Shown: positions 18,555-28,483 of the stretch, piece after piece | Layout: every line of letters begins with the position of its first letter | Position numbering within the stretch: position 1 is the stretch's first letter | Assembly: GCF_001636315.1 (NCBI RefSeq) | Contig: NZ_KV440949.1 | Coordinates: forward strand, 584,203 to 648,202 | Reading direction: 5' to 3' | Source: Neobacillus mesonae | GTDB lineage: Bacteria; Bacillota; Bacilli; Bacillales; Cytobacillaceae | Length of the DNA stretch: 64,000 bases | Notes under the pieces: generated by a model | Seen by the model: the letters and a program-made list of their open reading frames with translations, nothing else | Databases searched by the model: none | Told to the model about the DNA's origin: nothing | Program-made: the position numbers and the translations under genes

Positions 18555-19610
18555 TTATCCTTCTTCGTTTCTTTCCTCCAAAATATTGACTAAATCCTCC
18601 ATCTCATGTGTTTTTCCACGTGACATCAGCACATCTGCAGCTTCCTTAGCATCCTTGCCATTAAATAACACATCGTAAAGGGCCGCTGCAATTGGCATTT
18701 TAACCTCATATTTTTTCGCAAGCTGATAGGCTGCTTTCGTCGTTCGAACACCTTCAACAACCATTCCCATGCTTTCTAGAACCTCATCAAGCGATTTTCC
18801 TTTTCCAAGCATATTACCCGCTCTCCAGTTTCTGGAGTGAACGCTTGTACAAGTAACAATTAAATCACCAATCCCAGCTAATCCGGCAAATGTTAAGGGA
18901 TTTGCTCCCATTTTCGTACCAAGACGTGCGATTTCAGCCAACCCTCTTGTAATCAATGCAGCCTTGGCATTATCACCATATCCGAGGCCGTCCGTGATCC
19001 CGGCGGCGAGTGCGATGATATTTTTTAAAGCACCGCCAATTTCCACTCCAATTACATCGGAATTAGTGTACACACGAAAATTATGGTTGATAAATAAATC
19101 TTGAATTTTCTCGGCTGCCTCCATATTTTCCGAGGTAACCGTAACCGTAGTCGGATGTCTCAAGCTCACTTCTTCCGCATGGCTTGGACCGGAAAGAACG
19201 ACAATAGCCTTTAAAAGGTGCTCAGGCATTTCTTCCTTAATCATTTCTGAAATTCTTAATAATGTATCTGGTTCAATCCCTTTGCTTACATGTGCAATAG
19301 TAATTGGCGCCTTCAAAACTTCCCGCATTTTTCCGATTACTTCGCGAATTGCCTTTGTTGGCACTGCCAGTATAACCGTTTCAACCCCGTCCAAAGTATC
19401 AGGAAGGGAAGCATAGCCTGTAATTAAGTCTGGTAGAGTGATTTCCGGCAAATACTTTTTATTCGTATGAAATTCATTAATCTCTTTCACCTGCTGTTCG
19501 TTATGACTCCATAAACGAACTTCATGATTATTATCGGCCAGAACAATCGCCAAAGCCGTTCCCCAGCTTCCTGCACCAACAACTGCAATAGTTTCATGTT
19601 TTTTTTGCAT
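18555..19610 (-). CDS. gpsA: Glycerol-3-phosphate dehydrogenase [NAD(P)+]
   Basis: This enzyme reduces dihydroxyacetone phosphate to glycerol-3-phosphate, the backbone for phospholipids. The NAD(P)-binding [16 protein letters not shown] (about residues 12-27), the [10 protein letters not shown] catalytic-lysine motif and the [14 protein letters not shown] box are present, in about 351 residues. I chose the ATG at 19610 with AGGTG upstream; upstream in-frame codons would overlap der. It lies 19 bases after der, as in most bacilli, and ends at a strong terminator. Confidence 0.96.
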   Translation of the reverse strand: MQKKHETIAVVGAGSWGTALAIVLADNNHEVRLWSHNEQQVKEINEFHTNKKYLPEITLPDLITGYASLPDTLDGVETVILAVPTKAIREVIGKMREVLKAPITIAHVSKGIEPDTLLRISEMIKEEMPEHLLKAIVVLSGPSHAEEVSLRHPTTVTVTSENMEAAEKIQDLFINHNFRVYTNSDVIGVEIGGALKNIIALAAGITDGLGYGDNAKAALITRGLAEIARLGTKMGANPLTFAGLAGIGDLIVTCTSVHSRNWRAGNMLGKGKSLDEVLESMGMVVEGVRTTKAAYQLAKKYEVKMPIAAALYDVLFNGKDAKEAADVLMSRGKTHEMEDLVNILEERNEEG

Positions 19611-19629
19611 GATTACACCTACTTCTAAC

Positions 19630-20946
19630 TTATTTTCTTTCTCTAGCAAATATTTTAATCGGCGTACCTTCGAAGCCAAAGGCATCTCTAATCCGATTTT
19701 CAAGGAAACGCTCATACGAGAAATGCAATAATTCAGGTTCGTTCACAAAAATCACAAATGTCGGCGGTTTAACAGAGACTTGTGTTGCATAATAAATTTT
19801 TAACCGTTTCCCTTTGTCTGTAGGGGTTGGATTCATTGCTACAGCATCCATAATAATATCGTTCAATACACTGGTTTCTACCCGCATTGAATGATTTTCG
19901 CTAGCTAAATTAATCATTGGCAGCAGAGTGTGGACTCGTTTTTTCGTTTTTGCCGATAAAAAGACAATTGGTGCATAATCAAGGAATAAGAAATGATCCC
20001 TAATTTTCTGTTCAAATTCTTTCATTGTCTTTTCATCCTTCTCAACTGCATCCCATTTATTAACGACAATGACGACTGCCCTTCCCGCTTCATGCGCATA
20101 TCCGGCAATTTTTTTATCTTGTTCAATGATGCCTTCTTCCGCATTAATAACGACAAGAACAACATCTGAGCGTTCAATCGCTCTTAACGCACGAAGGACA
20201 CTATACTTTTCGGTGGTTTCATACACTTTTCCTTTTTTACGAATGCCTGCCGTATCAATGATTACATATCTCTGCTCATCGTAGGTATAAGGAGAATCGA
20301 TCGCATCTCTCGTAGTACCAGCAATATTGCTGACGATTACACGCTCTTCACCAAGAATGGCGTTTACTAACGAGGACTTTCCGACATTCGGACGTCCAAT
20401 TAATGAAAATTTAATAACATCCTCATCATACTCTGTTTGATCGAGCTTTGGAAAATGTTTTGCCGCTTCATCTAATAAATCACCAATTCCTAACCCATGA
20501 GAACCTGAAATAGGAATTGGTTCACCAAAACCAAGGGCATAAAAATCATAAATCTGATCACGCATTTCCGGATTATCGATTTTATTAACGCCTAATACAA
20601 CCGGTTTCTTGGTTCTGTATAAAATTTTAGCTACCTCTTCATCAGCAGCTGTAACGCCTTCCTTGCCATTTGTTAAAAAAATGATAACATCGGCTTCATC
20701 CATGGCCACTTCAGCCTGCTGCCGGATTTGCTCCAAGAACGGCTCCTCGCCAATATCAATCCCGCCGGTATCAATAATATTAAAATCATGCGTCAGCCAC
20801 TCTCCGGAGCTGTAAATTCGGTCACGGGTTACTCCGGGTATGTCTTCAACGATAGAAATCCTTTCTCCTACAATTCTGTTAAAAATAGTAGATTTTCCCA
20901 CATTAGGCCTTCCGACAATGGCAATAACAGGTTTAACCAAATACAA
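19630..20946 (-). CDS. der: Ribosome-assembly GTPase Der (EngA)
   Basis: This essential double GTPase acts in maturation of the large ribosomal subunit. Two G domains are visible with P-loops GRPNVGKST (about 12-20) and GRPNVGKSS (about 186-194), each followed by a DTGGI or DTAGI G3 box and an NKID or NKWD G4 box. A C-terminal KH-like domain begins near residue 355. The start is a TTG at 20946, with a second TTG at 20940 that would give the usual MVKP opening; both have AAAGGA upstream. Confidence 0.97.
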   Translation of the reverse strand: MYLVKPVIAIVGRPNVGKSTIFNRIVGERISIVEDIPGVTRDRIYSSGEWLTHDFNIIDTGGIDIGEEPFLEQIRQQAEVAMDEADVIIFLTNGKEGVTAADEEVAKILYRTKKPVVLGVNKIDNPEMRDQIYDFYALGFGEPIPISGSHGLGIGDLLDEAAKHFPKLDQTEYDEDVIKFSLIGRPNVGKSSLVNAILGEERVIVSNIAGTTRDAIDSPYTYDEQRYVIIDTAGIRKKGKVYETTEKYSVLRALRAIERSDVVLVVINAEEGIIEQDKKIAGYAHEAGRAVVIVVNKWDAVEKDEKTMKEFEQKIRDHFLFLDYAPIVFLSAKTKKRVHTLLPMINLASENHSMRVETSVLNDIIMDAVAMNPTPTDKGKRLKIYYATQVSVKPPTFVIFVNEPELLHFSYERFLENRIRDAFGFEGTPIKIFARERK

Positions 20947-21015
20947 TCGCCATCCTTTCTATTTCAATAATTAACCATCAACCAATTTACGAAGTAAGTG
21001 TTAATGAAAAATAAA

Positions 21016-21037
21016 CCCTTCTAAGGCAGTAGAAGGG
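21016..21037 (-). terminator. Terminator after yphA
   Basis: CCCTTCTA and TAGAAGGG form an 8-bp stem with a 6-base loop; the minus-strand tail is TTTATTTTT. Confidence 0.7.
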
Positions 21038-21104
21038 CCAACCTTTATAGTGTAGCAAATGTTAAACCTTTCCCGCAATGGAAAGTGTTATTACCATATA
21101 GAAA

Positions 21105-21713
21105 TCATGATGATTTTTGCTTTTCTTTTTCCAGAAAGGGGAAATAATTCTGCAGGAATGAACCGGCATTTTCAAGAATACTCCAACTTATAAGTAAAAC
21201 GGCAATTAACGAACAAACATCTAAATAGCCAAAAGACCCAACAGCATAGGGGATTTGAAGTTTATTTAAAATATAGGCCGTTAAAAATTCACCCTGCATT
21301 GTACCGCTGACGGCAACAATTAATCTGTTTTTTAGATTTTTTTGCAAAAGAATCGCTAAATACCACATGCATATGCTAATCATCCATTCTTTTTTAAAGA
21401 TAATCCAAATAGGATCAAAAATTTCAAATAAATGAAAGGAAGCATACGCAATAGATATTATCAAAGAACAAATTGAATGATAAATAATAATTTGATGTTT
21501 TTCATTTGCTAAAAAATAATAAGAAAAAAGTAATAAGATTAGACCACTCCAAGCTATTTCAATTCTTCCAAATATAAATTGATGGTTTGAAAAAATAATC
21601 ACAGTGAGTACGATAAAAGCCAATTTTAAGCGATATGGGTTCTTTTTTTCTAATAAAAACGTGGCATAAACCCAAACAGCCCAAAAAAACCAAAAAAATA
21701 CAGCTCCTTCCAC
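21105..21713 (-). CDS. yphA: Integral membrane protein YphA
   Basis: This 202-residue protein of unknown function has about six hydrophobic segments and a charged C-terminal tail. Size and position between der and fni agree with YphA of B. subtilis. I chose the GTG at 21713, eight bases after AGGAGG; a GTG at 21722 lies inside that site. It appears to be a single-gene unit, divergent from ypzI. Confidence 0.8.
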   Translation of the reverse strand: MEGAVFFWFFWAVWVYATFLLEKKNPYRLKLAFIVLTVIIFSNHQFIFGRIEIAWSGLILLLFSYYFLANEKHQIIIYHSICSLIISIAYASFHLFEIFDPIWIIFKKEWMISICMWYLAILLQKNLKNRLIVAVSGTMQGEFLTAYILNKLQIPYAVGSFGYLDVCSLIAVLLISWSILENAGSFLQNYFPFLEKEKQKSS

Positions 21714-21821
21714 AACATTCACCTCCTATCATTTCCATTATTGGTTCGCAATATGTATTTTCATACACTATTGAATAATATTTTCCCTCGTGAATCATTA
21801 TAAATAGAGGAGGTGTGGAGG

Positions 21822-21962
21822 ATGGGAAGAGATCGTCAAGAAAAAAAGTTAAAAGCCTCAAGAAGGGTAGAATCGGATCGAGATCAAGCATTGCATTATC
21901 CTGGTGCCACGAAACTATCAGGCCCTGAGGAAGCTAGAGGGCTAAACGATGGAAAAAGATAA
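21822..21962 (+). CDS. ypzI: Small protein YpzI
   Basis: This 46-residue, very hydrophilic and basic protein opens MGRDRQEKKLKASRRVESD and ends EEARGLNDGKR. It closely matches YpzI of bacilli, whose function is unknown. A GGAGGTG-type site lies upstream of the ATG. It is divergent from yphA and converges on fni, sharing a bidirectional terminator with it. It is too short for most automatic ORF cut-offs. Confidence 0.85.
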   Translation: MGRDRQEKKLKASRRVESDRDQALHYPGATKLSGPEEARGLNDGKR

Positions 21963-21975
21963 CCAGCACCATGCA

Positions 21976-22002
21976 AAAAGCTCCCGCACCGCGGGAGCTT
22001 TT
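21976..22002. terminator. Bidirectional terminator between ypzI and fni
   Basis: AAAAGCTCCCGC and GCGGGAGCTTTT form a 12-bp stem with a 3-base loop, T-rich on both strands. Confidence 0.9.
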
Positions 22003-22009
22003 TTATTTG

Positions 22010-23062
22010 TTAACGTCTGCTATATAATGTTGTATCAATTCCTCTTTGATGTAACCAGTGATACGTTTCCCCTTTAATCATCAGCGGAGTTTTTTTCAAA
22101 TCTGCCACATTAGCAGCTCCTAATGCCGTCATAATAATTGACATTTCATGCTGGAGCGTTTCAATCTCTTCTTTCAAAGCATCAATTCCTCTTTCAATGA
22201 GGGTCTGTAAAAAATACCCTGCCATTCCAACGGCTTCGGCACCAATCGCGATTCCTTTAACAATATCCATAGCTCCCTTAAAACCGCCGGAACCTAGGAT
22301 TGCTGTACGGCCGTTCGCAGCCGAATCAGCCTCAATAATGGAGATTGGAGTAGGTATGCCCCAATCGGCAAAAAAAGACAGGGCACGCTCCCTGCGGTTA
22401 TTCTCTATTTCCGCAAAATTGGTTCCACCAAAGCCGCCAATATCGATCATCGACACTCCCGCCGCAATCAGCGTCTTGACTGTTTCACGCGACATACCGA
22501 AGCCTACCTCTTTCACAATGACCGGAACATCAACGGAACGGACGATTGCTTCGATTCTATTTAAAGCCCCTGTAAAATCCCGGTCCCCTTCAGGCATTGT
22601 CAGCTCTTGAATAACGTTTAAATGAATCTGCAAAGCATTCGCCTCTATCATGTTAACCGCCTCTTTAGCCTGATCAGGCGTTGCTTCACTTCCAAGATTT
22701 GCAATCAATATTCCAGAAGGGTTTTCTTTTCTCACTACTTCAAATGTGTATTTTTGGGATTTGTCTTTAATCGCTGCCATTTGCGAGCCTACAGCCATTG
22801 CTAATCCAGTGGCACCGGCGACCTGCGCAAGCTCCTTATTTATGCGATACGTTTTGTCGCCGCCCCCGCCCGTCATTGCATTGATAAAAATTGGCGAACT
22901 TAAAGAAAGTTCGCCAATTGAGTGGTCTAATCGAACATCGAGCATACTGATATTAGGCAGACTTTGATGAATAAACTTTATATCATCAAAAGCGGAGAAT
23001 GGCTTCTCCTGGTTTGCAAGGGCAAAGCGAATATGATCCCATTTTCGTTCAGATCTCGACAC
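22010..23062 (-). CDS. fni: Isopentenyl-diphosphate delta-isomerase, type 2
   Basis: This FMN- and NADPH-dependent enzyme interconverts isopentenyl and dimethylallyl diphosphate, feeding HepS/HepT chain synthesis. Type 2 features are the [10 protein letters not shown] box (about residues 59-68), the GSQMAA stretch and the FMN-binding [19 protein letters not shown] segment. The length of 350 residues is typical. The start is a GTG and the gene follows ypfD by 12 bases, so it may be cotranscribed with it. Confidence 0.95.
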   Translation of the reverse strand: MSRSERKWDHIRFALANQEKPFSAFDDIKFIHQSLPNISMLDVRLDHSIGELSLSSPIFINAMTGGGGDKTYRINKELAQVAGATGLAMAVGSQMAAIKDKSQKYTFEVVRKENPSGILIANLGSEATPDQAKEAVNMIEANALQIHLNVIQELTMPEGDRDFTGALNRIEAIVRSVDVPVIVKEVGFGMSRETVKTLIAAGVSMIDIGGFGGTNFAEIENNRRERALSFFADWGIPTPISIIEADSAANGRTAILGSGGFKGAMDIVKGIAIGAEAVGMAGYFLQTLIERGIDALKEEIETLQHEMSIIMTALGAANVADLKKTPLMIKGETYHWLHQRGIDTTLYSRR

Positions 23063-23074
23063 GGATTATCACCA

Positions 23075-24214
23075 TTATTTTCTTAAATTCTTTAATTTGT
23101 CACCAATAACTTCCCCAAGCTGGAAGCCTTTTGTCTCTTCAGGAAGTTCATAATCAATTTTTTCTTCAGCTTCTTTTTCAAGCAGGTCTTTAATGCTTAA
23201 TGATAAACGTTGTTCAGCTTCATTCGCATCCAATACCTTAACAGAGACTTCCTGTCCCTCTTTTAGGACCTCATGAGGCGTACCAATATGCTTATGGGCG
23301 ATTTGGGAAATATGAACAAGTCCTTCTACTCCCGGGAATACTTCTACAAAAGCACCGTAGGATACTAATCTTTTAACTGTACCGGTTAAGACACTGCCTT
23401 TTGGAGCCTTTTCAGCAATATTGGACCAAGGTCCAGGTAAAGTTTCTTTGATGGATAATGAAATTCTTTCATTGTCACGGTCAACACTCAAAATCTTTAC
23501 TTGAACTTTTTGACCCTCTTGTACAACATCTGACGGCTTATCAACATGTTCATGTGATAGCTGAGAAATATGGACTAGACCGTCAATCCCGCCGATATCA
23601 ACGAACGCACCAAAGTCGGTAATTCTTTGAACCGTTCCATCAATCACCTGGCCAGGCTCAAGTGCTCCAAGACGGCTTTGTTTTTGTTTTCCCTTCTCTT
23701 CTTCAACAACCGCGCGGTGTGAAAGAATCAGGCGATTTTTATCTTTATCAAGTTCTACAATTTTAAATGTTAGATTACGTCCTTTGTAATCACTGAAATC
23801 TTCAACAAAATATGTTTCAACCAATGATGCAGGAACAAACCCGCGTACACCTAAATCAACCACGAGTCCGCCTTTTACAACATCTTTAACTTCTGTTTCA
23901 ACCACTTCACCGGATTGGAACTTTTGCTCTAAACTTTCCCAAGCTTTCTCAGCATCCACTTTTCTCTTTGAAAGAATTAATGCCTCTTCTTCTACTTTTA
24001 ATACTTCTAATTCCAGTTCGTCGCCTTCCTGAACAGCATCTGATGCTTTTTCAATATGCAGGCTTGAAAGTTCGCTGATTGGAATAATTCCATCTAGTTT
24101 ACTTCCTTGAATATCTACGAGCACCTGCTTTTCTTCTACCTTCGTAACTTGTCCGGTAACCTTTTCGCCAACTTCAAAGCTTTTCACTTCTACTTGATTT
24201 AATTCTTCAGACAT
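23075..24214 (-). CDS. ypfD: S1-domain protein (30S ribosomal protein S1 homolog)
   Basis: This 379-residue RNA-binding protein has four S1 (OB-fold) domains, at about residues 16-85, 103-172, 188-257 and 274-344. The last two are the best conserved, with DFGAFVDIGGIDGLVHISQL and SYGAFVEVFPGVEGLVHISQ. Gram-positive homologs are shorter than the E. coli protein, and their tie to the ribosome is weaker. A strong AAGGAGG site precedes the ATG. In B. subtilis it likewise follows cmk, with plsC here in between. Confidence 0.93.
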   Translation of the reverse strand: MSEELNQVEVKSFEVGEKVTGQVTKVEEKQVLVDIQGSKLDGIIPISELSSLHIEKASDAVQEGDELELEVLKVEEEALILSKRKVDAEKAWESLEQKFQSGEVVETEVKDVVKGGLVVDLGVRGFVPASLVETYFVEDFSDYKGRNLTFKIVELDKDKNRLILSHRAVVEEEKGKQKQSRLGALEPGQVIDGTVQRITDFGAFVDIGGIDGLVHISQLSHEHVDKPSDVVQEGQKVQVKILSVDRDNERISLSIKETLPGPWSNIAEKAPKGSVLTGTVKRLVSYGAFVEVFPGVEGLVHISQIAHKHIGTPHEVLKEGQEVSVKVLDANEAEQRLSLSIKDLLEKEAEEKIDYELPEETKGFQLGEVIGDKLKNLRK

Positions 24215-24379
24215 ATGTAATCCTCCTTAATCCATTTGGCTGCAAACCTATAAATCCTTTATTTACTTAAGAGCATTCCAGAGCAAGCTTGAAAAAATTG
24301 CCCTAGGTTAACTAAGAATATTCGAAAAAGAATCTCAATTAATAACTTCTTATAAATAAACTATTTTGTCAAGCAGAAC

Positions 24380-24964
24380 CTATCGATGCTCTTTAATAAG
24401 TTTATGAATTTCAGACATAATTAATTCAGTCACATGTTCGGCAGAGGCTTTCTCCTGCCGCAGTGATTCCATCTCAATTGGTTTTCCAAATACTACTTTT
24501 AGTCTTTTAAAGCTTTTATATGGGCCTATTACTGCACATGGAACAACCATGGCGTCTGTCTTTAATGCGAAAAAACCTGCGCCAGCCAGCCCTTTTCCAA
24601 GTTCCCCGGTCTTACTTCTAGTTCCCTCAGGGAAAAGGCCTAAAACATGTCCCTCTTTTAAAACATTTAATCCTTTTCTAAGTGCCTCGCGATCGCTCAT
24701 TCCCCGTTTTACTGGGAAGGCATTGCATTTCCTGACAATCCCGCCGAGTACAGGAACCTGAAAGAGTTCTTCCTTAGCCATAAAATGAACCGGTCTTGGG
24801 GTAGAAATCCCTACGATAATCGGATCAAAATTATTAATATGATTAGAGCATAGAAGAATCCCGCCTTCATTTGACGGAAAATTTTCAAGTCCAATAACCT
24901 GAACACGGTACCACGGTTTAAAGATTGCATTAACAACAGATCTAGCAAATGTGTAGAAGGTCAC
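24380..24964 (-). CDS. plsC: 1-acyl-sn-glycerol-3-phosphate acyltransferase
   Basis: This membrane-associated enzyme acylates lysophosphatidic acid to phosphatidic acid. The catalytic HX4D motif is in CSNHINNFDPI (about residues 40-50), and the substrate motif FPEGTRSKTGEL follows at about 113-124. The N-terminus carries a short amphipathic stretch. It starts with a GTG two bases after the cmk stop, so the pair is translationally coupled. Confidence 0.92.
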   Translation of the reverse strand: MTFYTFARSVVNAIFKPWYRVQVIGLENFPSNEGGILLCSNHINNFDPIIVGISTPRPVHFMAKEELFQVPVLGGIVRKCNAFPVKRGMSDREALRKGLNVLKEGHVLGLFPEGTRSKTGELGKGLAGAGFFALKTDAMVVPCAVIGPYKSFKRLKVVFGKPIEMESLRQEKASAEHVTELIMSEIHKLIKEHR

Positions 24965-24966
24965 AC

Positions 24967-25641
24967 CTAACCAATCCTTTCGTCCACTAAAGCCATAATT
25001 TGATCGACTACTTCGGGAATGGTCAAAGAGGTGGTGTCGATTTCAACAGCATCCTCGGCTTTTTTTAATGGAGCTGCTTCTCTTTCAGAATCAATCTTAT
25101 CTCGAAGGGATATTTCTTGCTTTAATCTTTCCAGGTCAGATGGGAAACCTTTTTGCATGTTTTCAGTATGGCGGCGCAATGCCCTCTCCTCTACACTTGC
25201 AAGTAAAAACACCTTTACTTCTGCATTTGGCAGTACATGGGTTCCAATATCCCGGCCGTCCATTACGACTCCGCCGCTTTTCGCAAACGATTGCTGCCTC
25301 CTCACCATTTCTTCACGCAACTTAGCGTGTTTTGAAACGATGGAAACAGAATTGGTTACTTCAGATGTACGGATTTCTTTTGTCACATCTTTATGGTCGA
25401 GATAAACTAATTGTCCATTTTCAGAAGGAAGCAGTTCAATTTCTGTCGCTAAAAGGGTATCTAATAAAGCTTCTTCATCTTCAAGATTTAGATTTTCAAT
25501 AATCGCTTTATATGTAATAGCCCTGTACATTGCCCCTGTGTCGATATATACATAGGATAATCTTTCAGCGACAATTTTTGCGACGGTGCTTTTCCCGGCG
25601 GCTGCCGGTCCATCAATGGCGATTGATAATTTCTTCTTCAT
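24967..25641 (-). CDS. cmk: Cytidylate kinase
   Basis: This enzyme phosphorylates CMP and dCMP. The P-loop GPAAAGKST (about residues 10-18), the DTGAMYRA substrate box, the DGRDIGT motif and the LID segment [18 protein letters not shown] are present in 224 residues. It is followed by plsC and then ypfD. Upstream lie ypfB and the germination genes, separated by a terminator. Confidence 0.96.
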   Translation of the reverse strand: MKKKLSIAIDGPAAAGKSTVAKIVAERLSYVYIDTGAMYRAITYKAIIENLNLEDEEALLDTLLATEIELLPSENGQLVYLDHKDVTKEIRTSEVTNSVSIVSKHAKLREEMVRRQQSFAKSGGVVMDGRDIGTHVLPNAEVKVFLLASVEERALRRHTENMQKGFPSDLERLKQEISLRDKIDSEREAAPLKKAEDAVEIDTTSLTIPEVVDQIMALVDERIG

Positions 25642-25730
25642 AAATCCTCCTAAATTTCGCTTCTTTGCTGTCTCTCTCTATTTTACCATAAGAAAAAGAA
25701 ATGCTTCTTAATTTTGCATGTAATTTCATA

Positions 25731-25760
25731 AAAATAAAGCAGGCAGCCCTGCTTTATTTT
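25731..25760. terminator. Terminator after ypfB
   Basis: AAAATAAAGCAGG and CCTGCTTTATTTT form a 13-bp stem with a 4-base loop. It overlaps the ypfB stop codon and isolates ypfB from cmk. Confidence 0.8.
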
Positions 25761-25933
25761 TCTTTTATCGTTTGAAGAATGTCAGTAAATGTATTTTCAT
25801 TGACTCCTTCATATTTTGCTAATTCTTTTACTTCCGGCAGCAGGTCAAGTTGATGAAAAAAGAACTGAGTCACCACTAGAAATATAAATTGGACTATAAT
25901 AAGCTTAATTAACAGCCTCTCAATTTTTTTCAA
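25754..25933 (-). CDS. ypfB: Small membrane protein YpfB (DUF5359)
   Basis: This 59-residue protein has one membrane segment (about residues 8-26) and a soluble C-terminal part with LPEVKELAKYEGVNENTF. It starts with TTG and has GGAG nine bases upstream. Size, topology and position before cmk agree with YpfB of B. subtilis, of unknown function. In that species ypfA, a PilZ-domain c-di-GMP receptor, precedes it; here only about 100 bases separate it from ypeB. Confidence 0.75.
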   Translation of the reverse strand: MKKIERLLIKLIIVQFIFLVVTQFFFHQLDLLPEVKELAKYEGVNENTFTDILQTIKEK

Positions 25934-26019
25934 GCAAAATCACTCCATTAATCACGATATTCCTATTATTGGAGCAACAGCAATATTTTATGCTGTCTGT
26001 AAAGACTATATGAAAGAAA

Positions 26020-26039
26020 GGAAAAGCAGGTGCTTTTCC
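26020..26039 (-). terminator. Terminator after ypeB
   Basis: GGAAAAGCA and TGCTTTTCC form a 9-bp stem with a 2-base centre, followed on the minus strand by TTTCTTTC. It begins right at the ypeB stop. Confidence 0.65.
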
Positions 26040-27389
26040 CTATAATACATCTTCGTATATACCTTCAGAGTCCTTTAATTTTTCGACTTCTTCTTCTCTT
26101 CCATTATCAGCGTTAATAAAAATGCGGTACGTATCATTTTTAATCGTGCCAAGGAATTCGTAACACAGCACTTCTTTATTTAAATCATTGACAATGACCG
26201 CTTTTCGATCCTCCATCACCTTAAGGTTTGGATTTACTTTACTCCGCGCCTCTTCCATTGTGATCGCCGCTTTGCCAATTTTCCTTGATTGCAGTGATTT
26301 TAAGTACTCTTCAGCAGACACACCAATGATATCTCCATTATCAAGTGCTACCTTCATCTTGATTGCTTCAGGATATATTCTAATGCCATTTTTATTTGTT
26401 ACAAAATTAAAGACACCGGTATTGTCATATTGAGTACTTTCAAAAAGCTCTAATTCAGTAAATCCCGTATCCTTTAAAAATTTCTGGGCTTTTGTCATCG
26501 CCTCATGTAAGCTGATTTTTTGTTTTTTTACATCGCGATGATTAATAAACCAAATCGGATGTCCGCCTTTTTTAGTAATATCCATACTGCCTTCTTGACC
26601 TGTTTTCTCATTTTTTATCGACACACTGTAAAAGCCATAATCAGATCCTTTTCCATTCTCTGTTATTTTCACCTTTGTATTTCCATCAATGTTCATATAT
26701 TTTTTGGCAATCTTAATTGCTTGATTACGTGTGATTGGATTTCCCTTAACGTTTTTAAAGTTCTCATCCTTTTTTTGCATATTCTCAAATGTCGGTCCAA
26801 AATCTGTTTCATCAAAACCGGTTACCGTTTTTTCCACAGTTTTAAATCCGTCGATGATTGTATTGTCTGTTGTTTCCTTCCCAGAGGCAAGAGCCAACTC
26901 CACATCCATCCAGCGTAGGTTATTTTTCAAAACCATATGCTGAACTCTGCGAAGCTCGTTTTGAATATCGCCTGATTGTTTATACAATACATTTAATGTG
27001 TTGTACTCTTTTTCTGTCAATGGCTCCTTATCTAAGTCTCTGATCGCCGTCCGATAGCTAAAATTACCGATGTTCGCCAAGAATTCCTCTGTCTTATTAA
27101 ATGGTAACAATGTCAGCGGGAGCTGCCCTACATCATTATGCGCTTCTGAGGTAATTCTCCAAACCTCAGCCAATGATGGCGACAATGAATGTCTTGAGTT
27201 CATTGCCAGCGTTGCCCCAATTTTGTCGTGTAATAAATCCATTTGATAAGTAAGGCCGTGGAAGGCGCGTTGGTAGTTATTCTCCGAATTTAAAAGGATT
27301 GCATTTTTTTCTTGATGCTCTTGGTAGCCCCAATACCCGGTGCCAATTACTCCGAGTGCTAACACTCCTATTAATATACCTCTAATCAC
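26040..27389 (-). CDS. ypeB: Germination protein YpeB
   Basis: YpeB is needed for SleB to be present and stable in the dormant spore, and inhibits it until germination. The 449 residues have an N-terminal membrane segment (about 3-20) followed by an extracytoplasmic helical region and three PepSY-type repeats. I chose the GTG at 27389 with AGAGGTG upstream; a longer reading from 27530 would run far into sleB. It starts 13 bases after sleB in the conserved sleB-ypeB operon. Confidence 0.95.
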   Translation of the reverse strand: MIRGILIGVLALGVIGTGYWGYQEHQEKNAILLNSENNYQRAFHGLTYQMDLLHDKIGATLAMNSRHSLSPSLAEVWRITSEAHNDVGQLPLTLLPFNKTEEFLANIGNFSYRTAIRDLDKEPLTEKEYNTLNVLYKQSGDIQNELRRVQHMVLKNNLRWMDVELALASGKETTDNTIIDGFKTVEKTVTGFDETDFGPTFENMQKKDENFKNVKGNPITRNQAIKIAKKYMNIDGNTKVKITENGKGSDYGFYSVSIKNEKTGQEGSMDITKKGGHPIWFINHRDVKKQKISLHEAMTKAQKFLKDTGFTELELFESTQYDNTGVFNFVTNKNGIRIYPEAIKMKVALDNGDIIGVSAEEYLKSLQSRKIGKAAITMEEARSKVNPNLKVMEDRKAVIVNDLNKEVLCYEFLGTIKNDTYRIFINADNGREEEVEKLKDSEGIYEDVL

Positions 27390-27402
27390 TTTTTGTTCAC
27401 CT

Positions 27403-28152
27403 CTACTTACAAAAAATATGTTTCCCAATTCTTTTGATTTGCGGTCTTGACCAAATCCATGCGCTTGTTGCTGTAGCAGGATTAAAATAATAGAGGGCTT
27501 CACCTGTTGGATCCCAGCCATTAATGGCATCGATCACAGCTTTCTTAGATGTTTCATTTGGTGTAAGCCAAATTTGGCCGTCTGCAACTGCCGTGAATGC
27601 GCCAGGTTCGAAGATAACACCAGAAACGGTATTTGGAAAAGAAGCGCTATTAACGCGATTTAAAATCACTGACGCTACCGCCACTTGGCCGATATACGGT
27701 TCTCCTCTTGACTCACCATGGACAGCATTGGCCATTAATTGAATATCATTTTGTGAGAAACCTTTCGGAATATTGACAGCGGTTGCCTTTTTAGAAGTAT
27801 TATTGGCATTCCCATTGTTTGATGAAGCATTATTACTCTTCGTATATTTCGTTGACTTCAGGAGCTTTTCCTTTGTGGTGGACCCTGCCAGTCCATCAAT
27901 TGGCAAGCCAAATTCATACTGAAAATTCCGCAATGCCCAGTAAGTTCTCCAACCAAAAACCCCATCAATTTTACCGGTATAGAAACCAATATATTTTAGT
28001 CTTGATTGAAGTTCGATCACATCTTCGCCAACTGCACCACGCTGGATTACCTGATTGGAAAATGCTTGTGCCTTATCGGCATGGATTAACGGCTGAGAAG
28101 CGCATAATAATGTAACAGCAAGCATCATTCTTAATAAACTTTTTTTATTCAT
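27403..28152 (-). CDS. sleB: Spore cortex-lytic enzyme SleB
   Basis: This lytic transglycosylase degrades cortex peptidoglycan containing muramic-delta-lactam during germination. Residues 1-30 form a signal peptide. A peptidoglycan-binding domain follows at about 36-95 (GAVGEDVIELQSRLKYIGFY), then a low-complexity N/S/K linker, then a C-terminal hydrolase domain (about 130-249) with HGESRGEPYIGQVAVASVI. It is shorter than the 305-residue B. subtilis protein, mainly in the linker and N-terminus. Its upstream region has been altered by an insertion (see 28236-29162). Confidence 0.95.
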   Translation of the reverse strand: MNKKSLLRMMLAVTLLCASQPLIHADKAQAFSNQVIQRGAVGEDVIELQSRLKYIGFYTGKIDGVFGWRTYWALRNFQYEFGLPIDGLAGSTTKEKLLKSTKYTKSNNASSNNGNANNTSKKATAVNIPKGFSQNDIQLMANAVHGESRGEPYIGQVAVASVILNRVNSASFPNTVSGVIFEPGAFTAVADGQIWLTPNETSKKAVIDAINGWDPTGEALYYFNPATATSAWIWSRPQIKRIGKHIFCK

Positions 28153-28231
28153 GGAATACGAACCCCCATTGTAAATCTTTTAACAGTAACCCTATTTTCT
28201 GTTATATTGGTGTTTTTATTCCATTAAATAC

Positions 28232-28295
28232 AAAACCCTTCATTATGAATGAAGGGCAGATTGTCGAGAAAGGGTATTTTTCTCGGCAATTTTTC
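28232..28295 (+). repeat. Terminator-like double hairpin, left inverted copy
   Basis: A 21-base near-palindrome (CCCTTCATTATGAATGAAGGG at 28236-28256) is followed by CAG and a second stem, TTGTCGAGAAA with TTTCTCGGCAA, ending in TTTTT. The same arrangement occurs in inverted orientation at 29118-29166. No plus-strand gene lies upstream, so as a terminator it is out of place. Confidence 0.65.
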
Positions 28296-28351
28296 AGTTT
28301 GTCAGACCTAAAATACGGATTATATAATAAGATTGACCATGCTAACGGGGC

Positions 28352-28483
28352 CTGTTGATTTCCGCTCCGGGCACTCGCTTTCCGCGGGGAGGTCCTGGAG
28401 CCTCCTCGTCGCTTTGCGCCTGTGGGGTCTCCAGTGACCTCTCGATCCCGCAGGAGTCGAGTGCCCTCCGCTCCAATCAACAG
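28352..28483. repeat. GC-rich interspersed palindromic repeat, full length
   Basis: This 132-base element is bounded by CTGTTGATT and AATCAACAG inverted ends, then CCGCTCC boxes. Its arms GGGCACTCG and CGAGTGCCC, then TCCGCGGGG and the CCCGCAGGA region, can fold into one long structure. It is far richer in G+C than its surroundings. I recall very similar elements as common in Bacillaceae genomes, but that was not checked here. Confidence 0.75.

Noticed and set aside
22197-22610. Plus-strand open frame of 137 codons
   Set aside because: It is the antisense shadow of fni, with composition typical of antisense reading.
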